Positions 50,856 through 60,277 of a stretch of 64,000 bases of DNA are shown in pieces. Source of the stretch: Raoultibacter phocaeensis (GTDB lineage Bacteria; Actinomycetota; Coriobacteriia; Coriobacteriales; Eggerthellaceae); assembly GCF_901411515.1 (NCBI RefSeq), contig NZ_CABDUX010000002.1, forward strand, positions 62,001-126,000. Direction: 5' to 3'. How positions within the stretch are numbered: the first letter of the stretch is position 1; each line of letters starts with the position of its first letter. The notes under the pieces are model-generated. The model made no database searches and was not told the DNA's origin. It saw nothing but the letters and a program-made list of their open reading frames with translations. A program made the translations under genes and the position numbers.

Positions 50856-53018
50856 CTATTCCAAACCCTCAACCAACCCGTCGAAATCGAGGAAGTCTTC
50901 GACGAACTGCTTGCGCAAAAGGGGATAGGGGACGTATTCGTTGTACTTCGCGGCTATCTCGATATCGTCGGGCAGGGGCAGTTCGTGCAGGTTGGGCTTC
51001 GATGCAAGGATGTCGGCTATCTCGCGTTCGAGTTCTTCTGCTGTGCCCCCGAAGCATACCTCGAGATAGACCGCGGTGCGCCAGGGCATCTTGCTTTTGA
51101 TTCCCCGTCCGAGCAGGCAGAAGTGCAGTGTGAAAAGCTGGCGCGTGCCCACCCAGGGAAAGACGGCGAAGGTGTGTTCGGAGAGCTGCGTGACCAGATT
51201 CTCGGTGATGGTGCTGCCTAAAGCGAGATAGCGGATTTCGGCGAGGCGCTCCTTGCAGCTGTCGCTGAGGTAGGGATACGACTCGTTGCCGCGAAGGATG
51301 CTGCGCATGGTGCGCACAAGTACGGTATGGAGCTCCGATTCGAAATCGACGTTCCAATCGACGACGGATATGCCGGGCACGCGCTTCACGAACAAAACCT
51401 TTGATTTCTCGTTCACGTCGAGTGTTTCCCAGGTGATGCCGGCAAGCGAGAAGCGCACACCGACCGGGTATATCTTATCGACCGTGCCTATGGGCTTGTT
51501 TTCGTCTTTGACAAGATAATACTCGGGTACGATGAACACCGTATAGAAATGGAAGTGATTCACGATCTTCTCGCCCACGCGCCCGATAATGAGGCCGCCT
51601 TGCTCCGTCTTTTGGATATGCTCGGTGGCGATGAGATGGTTGAGAAGCAGTTTGAAATCGTCTTGGCTGATACTCTTAAAGCTTCCGAGTGAAAGAACTT
51701 CCTGAGCGAGTTTGGCAGCCGAAAGCTCCCCGTTGCTCTTGAGCGTGCTCATGGTTTGGTGGTAGACGAGCGAGTAAGGGTGCTTTTGGGGCGGTATCGG
51801 CTCGATCCAACGGTGTTTGGTGTACAGTTGGATGATGGCTATGAGCCTGATGAAGGACCAGTTGATGGGACCGAGCTTGTCGGCAGCAGTTGCCTGGACA
51901 TCTTCGACGAACGTAAAGAGAAGCTGCGGCACCTGACCGCGTCTGCCGCAGCGGCCAAGGCGCTGGGCGAAGCTCGAAACGGTTGCGGGCGCTCCTATCT
52001 GCACTGCCTGGTCGAGTGAGCCGATGTCGATGCCGAGCTCGAGTGTGACGGTGGCTCCCGTCACGATCCGATCCTCCGATACCTTCATTTCATCTTCGGC
52101 CTGCTCGCGCAACTGGGCGGATACGTTGCCGTGGTGGACGCGATACACGTCGGGAGCCTTGTTCGCAAGTGCGATCTCGCGCAGGTTCGCCATGATGAAC
52201 TCGATCTCCTCGCGGGAATTCGCGAAGATGATCGTTTTCTTGTCGAGCGTCATTTTGAACAGGTACTCGAAGTGCGCGCGATCACCCGAATCGGCGTGCG
52301 TTGCGTCATCGTCTTGCGCTTTGACGAAGCGGTGCACGAACAGGCGGATGCTTCCGCTCTTGTCATCGGTAACAGGAGATATGCATTCGCGTCCCGAGCC
52401 GGTGTTGAGCCATCTTTCGGCAAGGCCGATGTCGCCGAGCGTGGCGGATAGCCCGATGCGGCGCGGAACGTTTCCGGTAAGCCGCTGCATCCGTTCGAGC
52501 AGGCTGAGCACCTGGATGCCGCGCGAGTCGCGCATGAAATGATGGACCTCGTCGATGATGACGTAGCGCAGATCGGAAAACATCTTGATTGAGGCCCCGC
52601 GCTTATTCATGAGCAAGCTTTCAAGCGATTCCGGCGTGATCTGCAGCACGCCTTCGGGCTTCTTCACGAGCGCGTTTTTCTTCGAGATCGATGCGTCGCC
52701 GTGCCATTTGCATACGGGGATATTGCCTTCGACAAGGATCTGTTCGAGTCGTTTGAACTGGTCGTTGATAAGCGCCTTCAGGGGGCTTATGTAAAGGATG
52801 CCCACCGATGACGAGGGGTGCTTTGCCAGGTCGGTGAGTACGGGAAGAAAAGCGGCTTCGGTTTTGCCTGAGGCCGTACCCGACGAGAGCAGGAGGTTGC
52901 ACTCGGTGTCGAAGATGACATCGCACGCGGCTACCTGTACAGCGCGAAGCTCGGTCCACTCGTTGGCGTAGATGTAGTCCTGGATGAAAGGCGCAAGCCT
53001 TCCGAACGCATCGCTCAT
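50856..53018 (-). CDS. BrxHI/Lhr-like DEAD/DEAH-box helicase
   Basis: A 720-aa superfamily 2 helicase. Motif I is SSGTASGKTEAAF near residue 42, motif II VIIDEVHHFMRD near 148, motif III LSATLG near 187, then NSREEIEFI near 262 and the second RecA lobe with TLELGIDIGSLDQAVQIG near 326 and QRLGRCGRRG near 350. The C-terminal 300 residues are a winged-helix and accessory region as in Lhr-like helicases. It overlaps the ATPase gene as ATGA. In type II BREX the homologue BrxHI accompanies BrxD; here it is paired with a BrxD-like protein but without PglX, PglY or PglZ. Confidence 0.85.
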   Translation of the reverse strand: MSDAFGRLAPFIQDYIYANEWTELRAVQVAACDVIFDTECNLLLSSGTASGKTEAAFLPVLTDLAKHPSSSVGILYISPLKALINDQFKRLEQILVEGNIPVCKWHGDASISKKNALVKKPEGVLQITPESLESLLMNKRGASIKMFSDLRYVIIDEVHHFMRDSRGIQVLSLLERMQRLTGNVPRRIGLSATLGDIGLAERWLNTGSGRECISPVTDDKSGSIRLFVHRFVKAQDDDATHADSGDRAHFEYLFKMTLDKKTIIFANSREEIEFIMANLREIALANKAPDVYRVHHGNVSAQLREQAEDEMKVSEDRIVTGATVTLELGIDIGSLDQAVQIGAPATVSSFAQRLGRCGRRGQVPQLLFTFVEDVQATAADKLGPINWSFIRLIAIIQLYTKHRWIEPIPPQKHPYSLVYHQTMSTLKSNGELSAAKLAQEVLSLGSFKSISQDDFKLLLNHLIATEHIQKTEQGGLIIGRVGEKIVNHFHFYTVFIVPEYYLVKDENKPIGTVDKIYPVGVRFSLAGITWETLDVNEKSKVLFVKRVPGISVVDWNVDFESELHTVLVRTMRSILRGNESYPYLSDSCKERLAEIRYLALGSTITENLVTQLSEHTFAVFPWVGTRQLFTLHFCLLGRGIKSKMPWRTAVYLEVCFGGTAEELEREIADILASKPNLHELPLPDDIEIAAKYNEYVPYPLLRKQFVEDFLDFDGLVEGLE

Positions 53019-54340
53019 AGCTCGAACTCCGCAAACTCGCTGTGGACATCTTCGTCGGTCAGGCCGCCCTTGGCCATCTCGAAACTGTTGCTGCCCAGAA
53101 CCGCCTGGATAGACGTTTCGGGGTTCTGATGGAGAATGCCGACAAGTTCGATGAAATCGCGGATGATCTCGCGCGGGGTAATGTGTGTATCGGCACCGAC
53201 GCGGTTGTACTCGACGGTGAGGAAATACACCAGATCGTCGTGATGAAGTACCGGCTCGTAGTCGTAGAGTTGCGCGTGGATATCACGGAGTTTCTCGATG
53301 AGCACGTACAACTCTTCCTGTGAGAGCATTTCGAGCCTGATGATGGGGGCGGTAAGATCGGTGCGTCCATCACCTGAGAAATGACCTTCAGTGAGGCGCG
53401 AACGGAGAGCCTCGTAACTGAAGATGCCCTTGTAGCGATCTTCGACGCACTGGGGTGTGCACCCCATGAGAAACCCGATGTGCTGCGCTTTTCCCTGCAA
53501 CGCGTCGTTGTACATGGTGAGGAGCTTTTCGTAGTTGTTCTGGCGTGAAATCGAATTGGGTATCTTGAAGATGTTCACCAGCTCGTCGACCATGACGAGC
53601 GTGCCCGAGTAACCCGCACCCACCATGAATGCGGCGAGGATCTTCAGGAAGTCGTACCAGGTTTCATCGGTGACGATCCAGTTGATGCCGAGATCGGCTT
53701 TTGCATCCTTGCGCGTAGCGTATTCGCCGCGAAACCATCGAAGCACGTTCGATTTCGTGAGGGCATCGTCTTCGCGGTAGGCTCGGTGGTACGCGGTGAG
53801 GGCGCGCGCGAACTCGAAGCCGTTCACCATGCCTTCGAGCTCGCCGGTTACCCGGTAGATGCGCTTCTCGACCAGGGCGTCGAACTCCGAGCTGCCAGGC
53901 TCGCATTCTTGGGCGACTGCCGATTGGATGCCCGAAATCCAGCGTTCGAGCACAAGCGGAAGCGCGCCCCCGTCGGGTTTGGATTTGACCGACACGTTGC
54001 GCACGAGTTCCTTGTACGTGGCAAGACCCTGCCCCTTGGTACCGGCAAAGCGGCGCTCGGGTGAAAGGTCCGCGTCCATCACGACGAAGCCTTTCGCGGT
54101 CGCATAGTTGCGGATGGTCTGCAGAAGAAAGCTCTTGCCCGCTCCGTATTTGCCCACGATGAAGCGAAACGATGCACCCCCGTCTTGGACGATGTCGATG
54201 TCGTGCAGGATCGCATCGATCTCGCGGGTTCGACCGACCGTTATATATTCGAGCCCAATGCGCGGCACGACGCCTCCCTTGAGCGCGTTCATGATCGTGT
54301 TGGCAACTCGTCTCGGCACCTGGTTTTCCATTTTATGCAT
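53015..54340 (-). CDS. BrxD-like P-loop ATPase (DUF2791)
   Basis: A 441-aa ATPase. RRVANTIMNALKGGVVPRIG near residue 9 and GRTREIDAIL near 36 lead to Walker A VGKYGAGKSFLLQTI near 62; Walker B is TLVMVDELVNIF near 253 and the sensor GFLMGCTPQCVED near 294. This matches the DUF2791/BrxD family. I start at ATG 54340, 6 nt after an AGGAAAG element; ATG 54331 is possible. It overlaps the TerB gene by 8 nt and the helicase by 4 nt, so all three are coupled. BrxD family members act in type II BREX; the role in this reduced set is unknown. Confidence 0.85.
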   Translation of the reverse strand: MHKMENQVPRRVANTIMNALKGGVVPRIGLEYITVGRTREIDAILHDIDIVQDGGASFRFIVGKYGAGKSFLLQTIRNYATAKGFVVMDADLSPERRFAGTKGQGLATYKELVRNVSVKSKPDGGALPLVLERWISGIQSAVAQECEPGSSEFDALVEKRIYRVTGELEGMVNGFEFARALTAYHRAYREDDALTKSNVLRWFRGEYATRKDAKADLGINWIVTDETWYDFLKILAAFMVGAGYSGTLVMVDELVNIFKIPNSISRQNNYEKLLTMYNDALQGKAQHIGFLMGCTPQCVEDRYKGIFSYEALRSRLTEGHFSGDGRTDLTAPIIRLEMLSQEELYVLIEKLRDIHAQLYDYEPVLHHDDLVYFLTVEYNRVGADTHITPREIIRDFIELVGILHQNPETSIQAVLGSNSFEMAKGGLTDEDVHSEFAEFEL

Positions 54341-56060
54341 CCATCGCTTTCCTGAGATCGTATTCGTAGTCTTCGTAGACAGAGATGCTGTCGTCGGTTT
54401 CCACGACTGCATCGCCTAGGGAATCCATGGCTTTCTCGTTGATGCCGTCGAGCAGTACTTCGAGCATGATCGCGCGGGTTTGGGCAACCTGCTTGACATC
54501 GCCACCTGCAAGAACCGCTTCGAGGGCCTCCCGTTCCGCTTCGGTGAGCGATAGGGCGAACCTTTGCCATGCGGTTTGCTGTTCGGTGCCGTGCGCTTCA
54601 GGGAAGGATGGGTCGGCAGGTGCGGTCGGGGGCGGAGTTGCCTCGACAGAAGACGCGGCGCGGATATCCTCAGCGTCGGGCACGACGAGCTTTTCTTGAG
54701 TGGAGAGCGCATCGGTGCGGATGCGCTTCAGGCTGTCGAGGTTGACCGAGACGCTTCTGAAGGTGTAGTGCTCGTAAAATTCGGTGCAGGCCTCTTCGAC
54801 AACGCGGGGTACCGATAGCCCTATCCGTTCAAAGCTGCCCTGGTCAACCGCTTTGAACGAATCGAGGTTGGCGGTAAGGCGGTGCTTGAACCGCACGGCT
54901 TTTCGCAGGTGCGCTTCGGTGGCCTTCATGAGATAGCCCGCAAGCTGCGGCCCTTGGGGGGCTAGCGCGACGCGTTTTGCCGTCCAGCGACCCGCCTCGC
55001 ACTCGTAAACTTCCTTTTCCGAGATGCGCACGGTTCGACGGGGCTGGGCAAGCGTGGGATAGAAGAGCGCTTTGCCAAACGGCGACCAGCGCGACGCGCG
55101 ACGCTCGGCTGAAAATACGGAATCCTCGAAGCGGCGCTTCTTTTCTGCAAACCTTTCGCGTAGTCGCGTGAGAACGAACCCGAAGCACTCGACGATCATG
55201 TCGCGGTGATCCTCGGTGAAGAACACCGACTTTTCGATGTCGTACGATGCGATGCGCGCATACAGCTCGAACGCTTCTGTGCCCTCGGTGCCGTAACAGA
55301 AGACGGTGGGGTAGTGCCTTTGGAGATTGTTCTGCAGCGCGAATTCCCGAAACGAAGTGTCGAGCGGGTAGTACACGCAGTAATCTTTGATCCAGCCAGG
55401 TACGTAGCGGTCGAGCACGGGAAGGTCAGCTCTGAGCGCAAACCATGTTGCGGTGAGTTTTTCTAGCCCGTCGAGAGGGCCATCTGCGCCGACGCCGTTG
55501 ATGAGCTCGTAGAGGTAGAGAAACGCAAACGACGTTGACGTTTCCTTGAAGACACCCTCGCGTGCAGCGGTGCGCCAGGTGAAATACGTTCGAAGCTGGC
55601 TGTAGTCCATTTTCTGATAGCGGGGATAGTAGCAGGATAGCGATGCGGCACCCTCGTAATCGTCGATAAAGCTTTCCATGAGCCGGGCCTGGCGGTAGAA
55701 CACCTCGGTTTTATCCATGCGGTACCACACGCCCTGCTGGGCGATATGGCGAAGTTCGCGGAAGGCTGCGCGCGTTGCGTCATCGTCGGGCTCGATCGCC
55801 TGTGCGACGGGGCGGCCGTAGACGTGCTGCACATCTTGATCGGCCTCGTTGCTGTGACCTCCTAAGCTGATTTCAGCAAAGTCGTCGAAAGTCGGTTCGG
55901 ATGTCTGGACGACGCACACCGTGCCAGGGGCGGGCTTCGGCGACATATCGCGGTGCGGCGGAATGGGGCAGGGTTTATAACCCTGATCGGAGTCGAGTCC
56001 GTATATCAGTTGTGCCGAGCCCACGCTTCTCCCGATCGCCGTTGTCCAGTAACCAAACAT
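54333..56060 (-). CDS. TerB_N/TerB_C domain protein
   Basis: A 575-aa soluble protein. Residues about 90-300 match TerB_N (MESFIDDYEGAASLSCYYPR, then MDYSQLRTYFTWRTAAREG and SFAFLYLYELINGVG). The last 80 residues match TerB_C (RAIMLEVLLDGINEKAMDSL, then GDAVVETDDSISVYEDYEYD). Between lie a charged region and a Pro/Ala-rich linker near 485. Comparative genomics ties these domains to tellurite-resistance-related stress systems. It is the first gene of the operon with a strong promoter whose -10 box is 10 nt from the ATG. MSPKPAPG near residue 39 is an alternative start. Confidence 0.85.
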   Translation of the reverse strand: MFGYWTTAIGRSVGSAQLIYGLDSDQGYKPCPIPPHRDMSPKPAPGTVCVVQTSEPTFDDFAEISLGGHSNEADQDVQHVYGRPVAQAIEPDDDATRAAFRELRHIAQQGVWYRMDKTEVFYRQARLMESFIDDYEGAASLSCYYPRYQKMDYSQLRTYFTWRTAAREGVFKETSTSFAFLYLYELINGVGADGPLDGLEKLTATWFALRADLPVLDRYVPGWIKDYCVYYPLDTSFREFALQNNLQRHYPTVFCYGTEGTEAFELYARIASYDIEKSVFFTEDHRDMIVECFGFVLTRLRERFAEKKRRFEDSVFSAERRASRWSPFGKALFYPTLAQPRRTVRISEKEVYECEAGRWTAKRVALAPQGPQLAGYLMKATEAHLRKAVRFKHRLTANLDSFKAVDQGSFERIGLSVPRVVEEACTEFYEHYTFRSVSVNLDSLKRIRTDALSTQEKLVVPDAEDIRAASSVEATPPPTAPADPSFPEAHGTEQQTAWQRFALSLTEAEREALEAVLAGGDVKQVAQTRAIMLEVLLDGINEKAMDSLGDAVVETDDSISVYEDYEYDLRKAMDA

Positions 56061-56070
56061 TCGTTCGCTG

Positions 56071-56100
56071 ATAGTACCTGAACGAACAGATGTTTGTCAA
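56071..56100 (-). promoter_or_regulatory. promoter of the TerB-BrxD-helicase operon, near-leaderless
   Basis: On the minus strand TTGACA (56100-56095), an 18-nt spacer and TACTAT (56076-56071) lie just before the ATG at 56060, only 10 nt past the -10 box. The mRNA would have at most a few untranslated bases. TTCGTT and AACGAA flank the -10 region as an inverted repeat, a possible operator. Confidence 0.6.
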
Positions 56101-56159
56101 TGGCTCATATACGGACGGTATCGTTCTCGGGTAGCGCAGGCAATGGGGTGCGGCAGACG

Positions 56160-56192
56160 GCGGCTGGTCCTCTGTATGGTGGGACCAGCCGC
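56160..56192 (-). terminator. hairpin after the YidC-TagF-sulfatase gene
   Basis: GCGGCTGGTCC-type arms (56160-56170 and 56182-56192) form an 11-bp perfect stem with an 11-nt loop, 12 nt past the stop codon on the minus strand. The tail is not T-rich. Confidence 0.5.
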
Positions 56193-56203
56193 AGGTACCT
56201 GGT

Positions 56204-59200
56204 TTAGTCTTGTGGAGGAATGATCGGCCAATCGTTGCCGGTGAGCTTCCAGGTGTTGAAATCGAGTGCATCGCCGTCGATTTCAATCTCCCGGATGCCG
56301 GTATCGTGCTTGCCGTTCGAGGTGGTCATGTAGTAGAGCCGTTTGCGGTTCGGATCGTCGATCTCGAAGATCGTGTCGCCGTACTTCTCGCTGTCGGCGC
56401 CCATCGCATCGAGCACGGTCGGTTGGAAATCCATATGGCTCACCGGCATATCGGATACAGCCAAGGGTTTGCGCTCGCCGGTTTCGTTGGCGGGTTTGAC
56501 GAGCATGATGGGGCTCGTGGTATCCCACACCATATCGGGGGTAATGTACCAGTAGCCGTGGTCGGCGGTTACGATGATCGTCGAAGAGTCGTACACGCCG
56601 AGTTCCTTCATCTGCTCGAGGTATTCGTTGACGATGGCGAGCGATCCGATCGCCTGCTGCTTGAACGAAGAACTGCTTTTGCCGACGTTGTTCCCGTTTT
56701 CGTCAAGGACATAGGGCGGATGGGCCCCCGCAAGATGTATGAAGCGAAATGCTCCCGCTTTCCCGTCATCCTCAAGGCTGAGTTTTTTGCTTTTCAGCTT
56801 CTGATGATAGGCGCCGTCGTTCATGCGGTATATAACGTTTGAATCCTCGCCCTCGTTGCTCACGAAGGTCATCTTGTCGTTCATTTCGTCAGTGTAGAAC
56901 CAAAATTGCGGCTTCAGCAGCCAGGGCATATCTCGATACAGTGCGCTTTGCGCGAGTATTTCTATGGTTCCTCGCACATCGATTTGCTTGTTTTCGATAG
57001 GGTGCAAATTGATCGTTTGTGAAGCAAGTTTTTGCTCCGATGGCATCGTGTAGTCGACGCCGAGGGAATCGCTGTATAGACCGATCGAGTATCCCGTATC
57101 GTATACGTCGCTCAAGAACGTACCCTGGCCGTACCGATCGCTGTAATACTGCTCATACGTTTCTCCGGGCCGGGGAGTGACATCGGTAAGGAGAAAAGGG
57201 ACGGCATAGCGTGTCGGTATCATCGATCCGGTGGAATTCTCGAAGAATGTGAAATTCTCGAAGGGGCGCATCAGATCAGGGTTCGTGTCGAAAACGTTTT
57301 GTAGATCGATGGTGTCGTACGTATCGAGAACGAATACTACCACGTTGTTTTCGGGGGATAATTCGAATAGGCCGTCTTCCGTGCATTCGATCTGGTCCTG
57401 CCTCGGAACAAATGAGATGTTTGACGCGGTAAAAAGGCTTGCGATGCCGACAGTTTGCACCACGATGAGTATGATGGCAACGGTTCCTGCAATCGTACGC
57501 CATAGCTTGGAGTTTCTCCTGCTCGCGATAATGGCTCCGACGATTAGTGCGAGCCATATGGCTGCGGTGGCAAACGAGACAGTTGAAAAGTCCTGCCATG
57601 GGACGGTCGAGCCATCTGCGGTCGGGAGCCCTTGGTTCATGAACATTGCCTGAAGGTAGCAGCATGTTCCTACGCTGACGATGGTGACAAGGGCGATAGT
57701 GAAGGCTCTTCCGTGAAGTGCCGAGGCGAGGAGGGCGCACCCTAATGCAAGGATGGCCGCAAATGCGATCATATACGAGCCTACATCTTGCAAGCCAAGT
57801 ATGAGACTCCCTGAGTTCGACGCGACGATTTCGAACGGTGCTACGACGAAAAGGCTATAGAAAAGAAATGCACAGGCAAGAAGAGCTTGACCAAAGCGAG
57901 CGCGCCAACGAGGGCCATCCTGCGCGGTGGACGCCCTTCGCCTTTCGCGTACTGTTTGGCTGGATTTGCCGAAGCGATAGTCTTGGTCTAAAGCCACATA
58001 GGCCCCGTTTTCGTCAACTCTTCTTCCGTCTACCACGCGGTGAATGTCGCCTTCGACAACCTTATGTGCATTCTCGTCGATCTTGAACATGGCAAAGAGC
58101 TTGCGTCTCGTTTTCCTGAAAACCACGCCGAGGACGGCCGAGAGCGCAACGGCCACGCCGGCGAGCGCCTGGATGGTGTAGGTCATAACCGAGGGGTCTA
58201 CGTACGCATAGGCGGGTTCTGCCATGAACGGCAGCGCAACAAGCGTTGCGAGAGCGGCCTCGGGCAGATGCGACGCTGCTGCCTTTGCAAGTTCGCGGCC
58301 GCGTTTCTTTTCAGGTCGCCGCTCCGCTGCGTCTGAAGAGCGCTTCTTGCCCGGATCGGACGGGGGCGTTGCCCCCTTCTTCGCTGCCTGCTTTTCGAGT
58401 AAACGCGTCAGGATGAACTCGCCGGCCACTTCGGCGCTGTGGCCGAGGTTGAACACGCTTTGTTTCGTGGCCGCCGCAATGCGGTCGTGCCACGCTTCGG
58501 GATTCGCGAGCATTTCGGCTACGGTATCGGGTAGCTGCTCAAGTCCGTCAAGCGGCAGCGAAACGCCGATTTCGTTGCGCAACGAAATGTCAGTGGGTAC
58601 GATGCCGAGCTCTTCGTAGTCGGGGTTGCACACTTTCATGGGCGTGTCGATGAAGATGCTCGGCTTGTTCGTGGAGAACGAGAACTCGTGGGCGACCGTT
58701 GACCAATCGGTGATGAGCACGTCCGACGTGAACACCGATACGTTCGATGAGAAATCGCCCTCGAAATATAGCTCGTCATCGGGCGCATCGCCGTAGCGGG
58801 CGAGAATGGCCTCCCAGCGGGGACGGTAGCGCTTCACGTATTCGGGATGCGGGCGTACGATGACGCGGTAACCGCGTCCGCGAAGCCCTCCGATGACCTC
58901 GTCGATGCACGAATCGAGGATGCAACCCTCTTGCCACGAGGGGGCGACGATCACGGTGGGGCGCTCGTTTTGTGCTTCAGCGCCGCTCGCGACGAGCGCA
59001 CGATAGGATTCGATGGTGCGGTCGAGCAGGTCGTAACCGTACGGTACGAGCGTTTTCGCGGGCGTTTTATAAAGCTCTTCGGCGCGGCGAAGCTCGTCTA
59101 CCTGATGCTGGCCTACGCACATAACGGTGTCGTATCCGTCGAACGCGCCCTTGTTCGGAGTCATGTGAGTTGAGGTCATGTGATGGAAGAAGAACACGTA

Positions 59201-60277
59201 TTCGGTGTCGTCGCATACATAGGAGCGCTTGATGTAGTAGTTGTCGAAGTCTTCGAGCGTGGCTGCGACCATCTGCGCATCCATCTTCATCATGAGCGTG
59301 ATGATGCGTTTAGGACCTATGTAGTAGGGCTGGATGCGCTCCTCGCGCTTCGCTATGCCGAATATCTGATCGTCGGGGTCGTTTGTGATGTAGTGGATGG
59401 TCATATCGGAGTTCTCAAGAAGCCACTCGATCGTGCCCTGAAAGTACTTGTAGAAGCCGCTCGATTCCGAATAGAACACGAGATGTTTGTTCACTACGTT
59501 GAAGAACCGCTTGTAATCGGCTTTCTCACGCTTGCCGAGCGGATTTCTTTGGTACCACTTCCGATCGTTCGCATCGAGCGCTTCGAGTTCTTCGAGCTCG
59601 GTACGGCTTGCTTCGAGGTCGGCGTAGTCGATGTACTTCTTCGGCTTGATGATCACGTTGCAGATAGCCTGGATCGCGACAGACATGAGGTTCGAGCACA
59701 CCCAGTAAAAACCCATGCCGGTTGCTACGAAGATACCGAGGATGAACGAGAGCCCGATCGAGAGCCCGTTCGTCATGTTCTTCTCGGCACGCGACTGCTC
59801 GCGCTGCAGCGGGTTGATGCGGTTTTGGGCGAATCCCATAACGATGGCCGAGAGCCCGGCGGCAAGCGGCATGAACCACGAAATGCCGCCGTCGGTCGCA
59901 GGCACCATGCCCAGAAGCTCGGTGCCCGGGGCGCCATAGTCGGTGATGCCGTGGATGACGTCGACGAGCCCGAACAGGATAAGTATTTGCACGGCGAGCG
60001 GCACGAGGCTTAAGAGAGGATGATAGTGCTTTTCCTTGAACATCTCATGCTGCTTATCGCCGATGGCCTCGCGGTCGCCGAAGTACTTGACCTTGATGCG
60101 GTTGATCGCCGGTATGAGCTGAACCATGACGATGGCGTTCTTCTGGCACCACAGAGACAAGGGCAGCAAGATGATCTTGACGATGACGGTAAAGAGAAGG
60201 ATGGCGATCCACCAGTTGCCGGTGAGCTGGTAGCACGGTTGCATGATGACGTTGAGCGCCTGAGCGAGCCATTCCAT
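56204..60277 (-). CDS. YidC/Oxa1 - TagF (CDP-glycerol glycerophosphotransferase) - sulfatase/LtaS-like fusion
   Basis: One uninterrupted frame of 1357 aa joins three enzymes. Residues about 1-230 are a YidC/Oxa1 insertase (WWIAILLFTVIVKIILLPLS near 22, HPLLSLVPLAVQILILFGLV near 85). Residues about 260-640 are a TagF-type glycerophosphotransferase (PSWQEGCILDSCIDEVIGGL near 448, VRPHPEYVKRYRP near 474, DVLITDWSTVAHEFSF near 519). After a charged linker and about five membrane helices (about 685-960), residues about 985-1330 are an alkaline-phosphatase-superfamily domain (VVFVLDTYDT, nucleophile region MIPTRYAVPFLLTD, TADHGYWY). GGAGGAACACGTACACA precedes the ATG. It may build, export and transfer a polyglycerolphosphate-like envelope polymer; that is inference. 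Confidence 0.85.
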   Translation of the reverse strand: MEWLAQALNVIMQPCYQLTGNWWIAILLFTVIVKIILLPLSLWCQKNAIVMVQLIPAINRIKVKYFGDREAIGDKQHEMFKEKHYHPLLSLVPLAVQILILFGLVDVIHGITDYGAPGTELLGMVPATDGGISWFMPLAAGLSAIVMGFAQNRINPLQREQSRAEKNMTNGLSIGLSFILGIFVATGMGFYWVCSNLMSVAIQAICNVIIKPKKYIDYADLEASRTELEELEALDANDRKWYQRNPLGKREKADYKRFFNVVNKHLVFYSESSGFYKYFQGTIEWLLENSDMTIHYITNDPDDQIFGIAKREERIQPYYIGPKRIITLMMKMDAQMVAATLEDFDNYYIKRSYVCDDTEYVFFFHHMTSTHMTPNKGAFDGYDTVMCVGQHQVDELRRAEELYKTPAKTLVPYGYDLLDRTIESYRALVASGAEAQNERPTVIVAPSWQEGCILDSCIDEVIGGLRGRGYRVIVRPHPEYVKRYRPRWEAILARYGDAPDDELYFEGDFSSNVSVFTSDVLITDWSTVAHEFSFSTNKPSIFIDTPMKVCNPDYEELGIVPTDISLRNEIGVSLPLDGLEQLPDTVAEMLANPEAWHDRIAAATKQSVFNLGHSAEVAGEFILTRLLEKQAAKKGATPPSDPGKKRSSDAAERRPEKKRGRELAKAAASHLPEAALATLVALPFMAEPAYAYVDPSVMTYTIQALAGVAVALSAVLGVVFRKTRRKLFAMFKIDENAHKVVEGDIHRVVDGRRVDENGAYVALDQDYRFGKSSQTVRERRRASTAQDGPRWRARFGQALLACAFLFYSLFVVAPFEIVASNSGSLILGLQDVGSYMIAFAAILALGCALLASALHGRAFTIALVTIVSVGTCCYLQAMFMNQGLPTADGSTVPWQDFSTVSFATAAIWLALIVGAIIASRRNSKLWRTIAGTVAIILIVVQTVGIASLFTASNISFVPRQDQIECTEDGLFELSPENNVVVFVLDTYDTIDLQNVFDTNPDLMRPFENFTFFENSTGSMIPTRYAVPFLLTDVTPRPGETYEQYYSDRYGQGTFLSDVYDTGYSIGLYSDSLGVDYTMPSEQKLASQTINLHPIENKQIDVRGTIEILAQSALYRDMPWLLKPQFWFYTDEMNDKMTFVSNEGEDSNVIYRMNDGAYHQKLKSKKLSLEDDGKAGAFRFIHLAGAHPPYVLDENGNNVGKSSSSFKQQAIGSLAIVNEYLEQMKELGVYDSSTIIVTADHGYWYITPDMVWDTTSPIMLVKPANETGERKPLAVSDMPVSHMDFQPTVLDAMGADSEKYGDTIFEIDDPNRKRLYYMTTSNGKHDTGIREIEIDGDALDFNTWKLTGNDWPIIPPQD

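Noticed and set aside
50856-56060. Complete BREX type II locus
   Set aside because: Only BrxD-like and BrxHI-like genes are present; PglX, PglY, PglZ and PglW are absent from the flanks.
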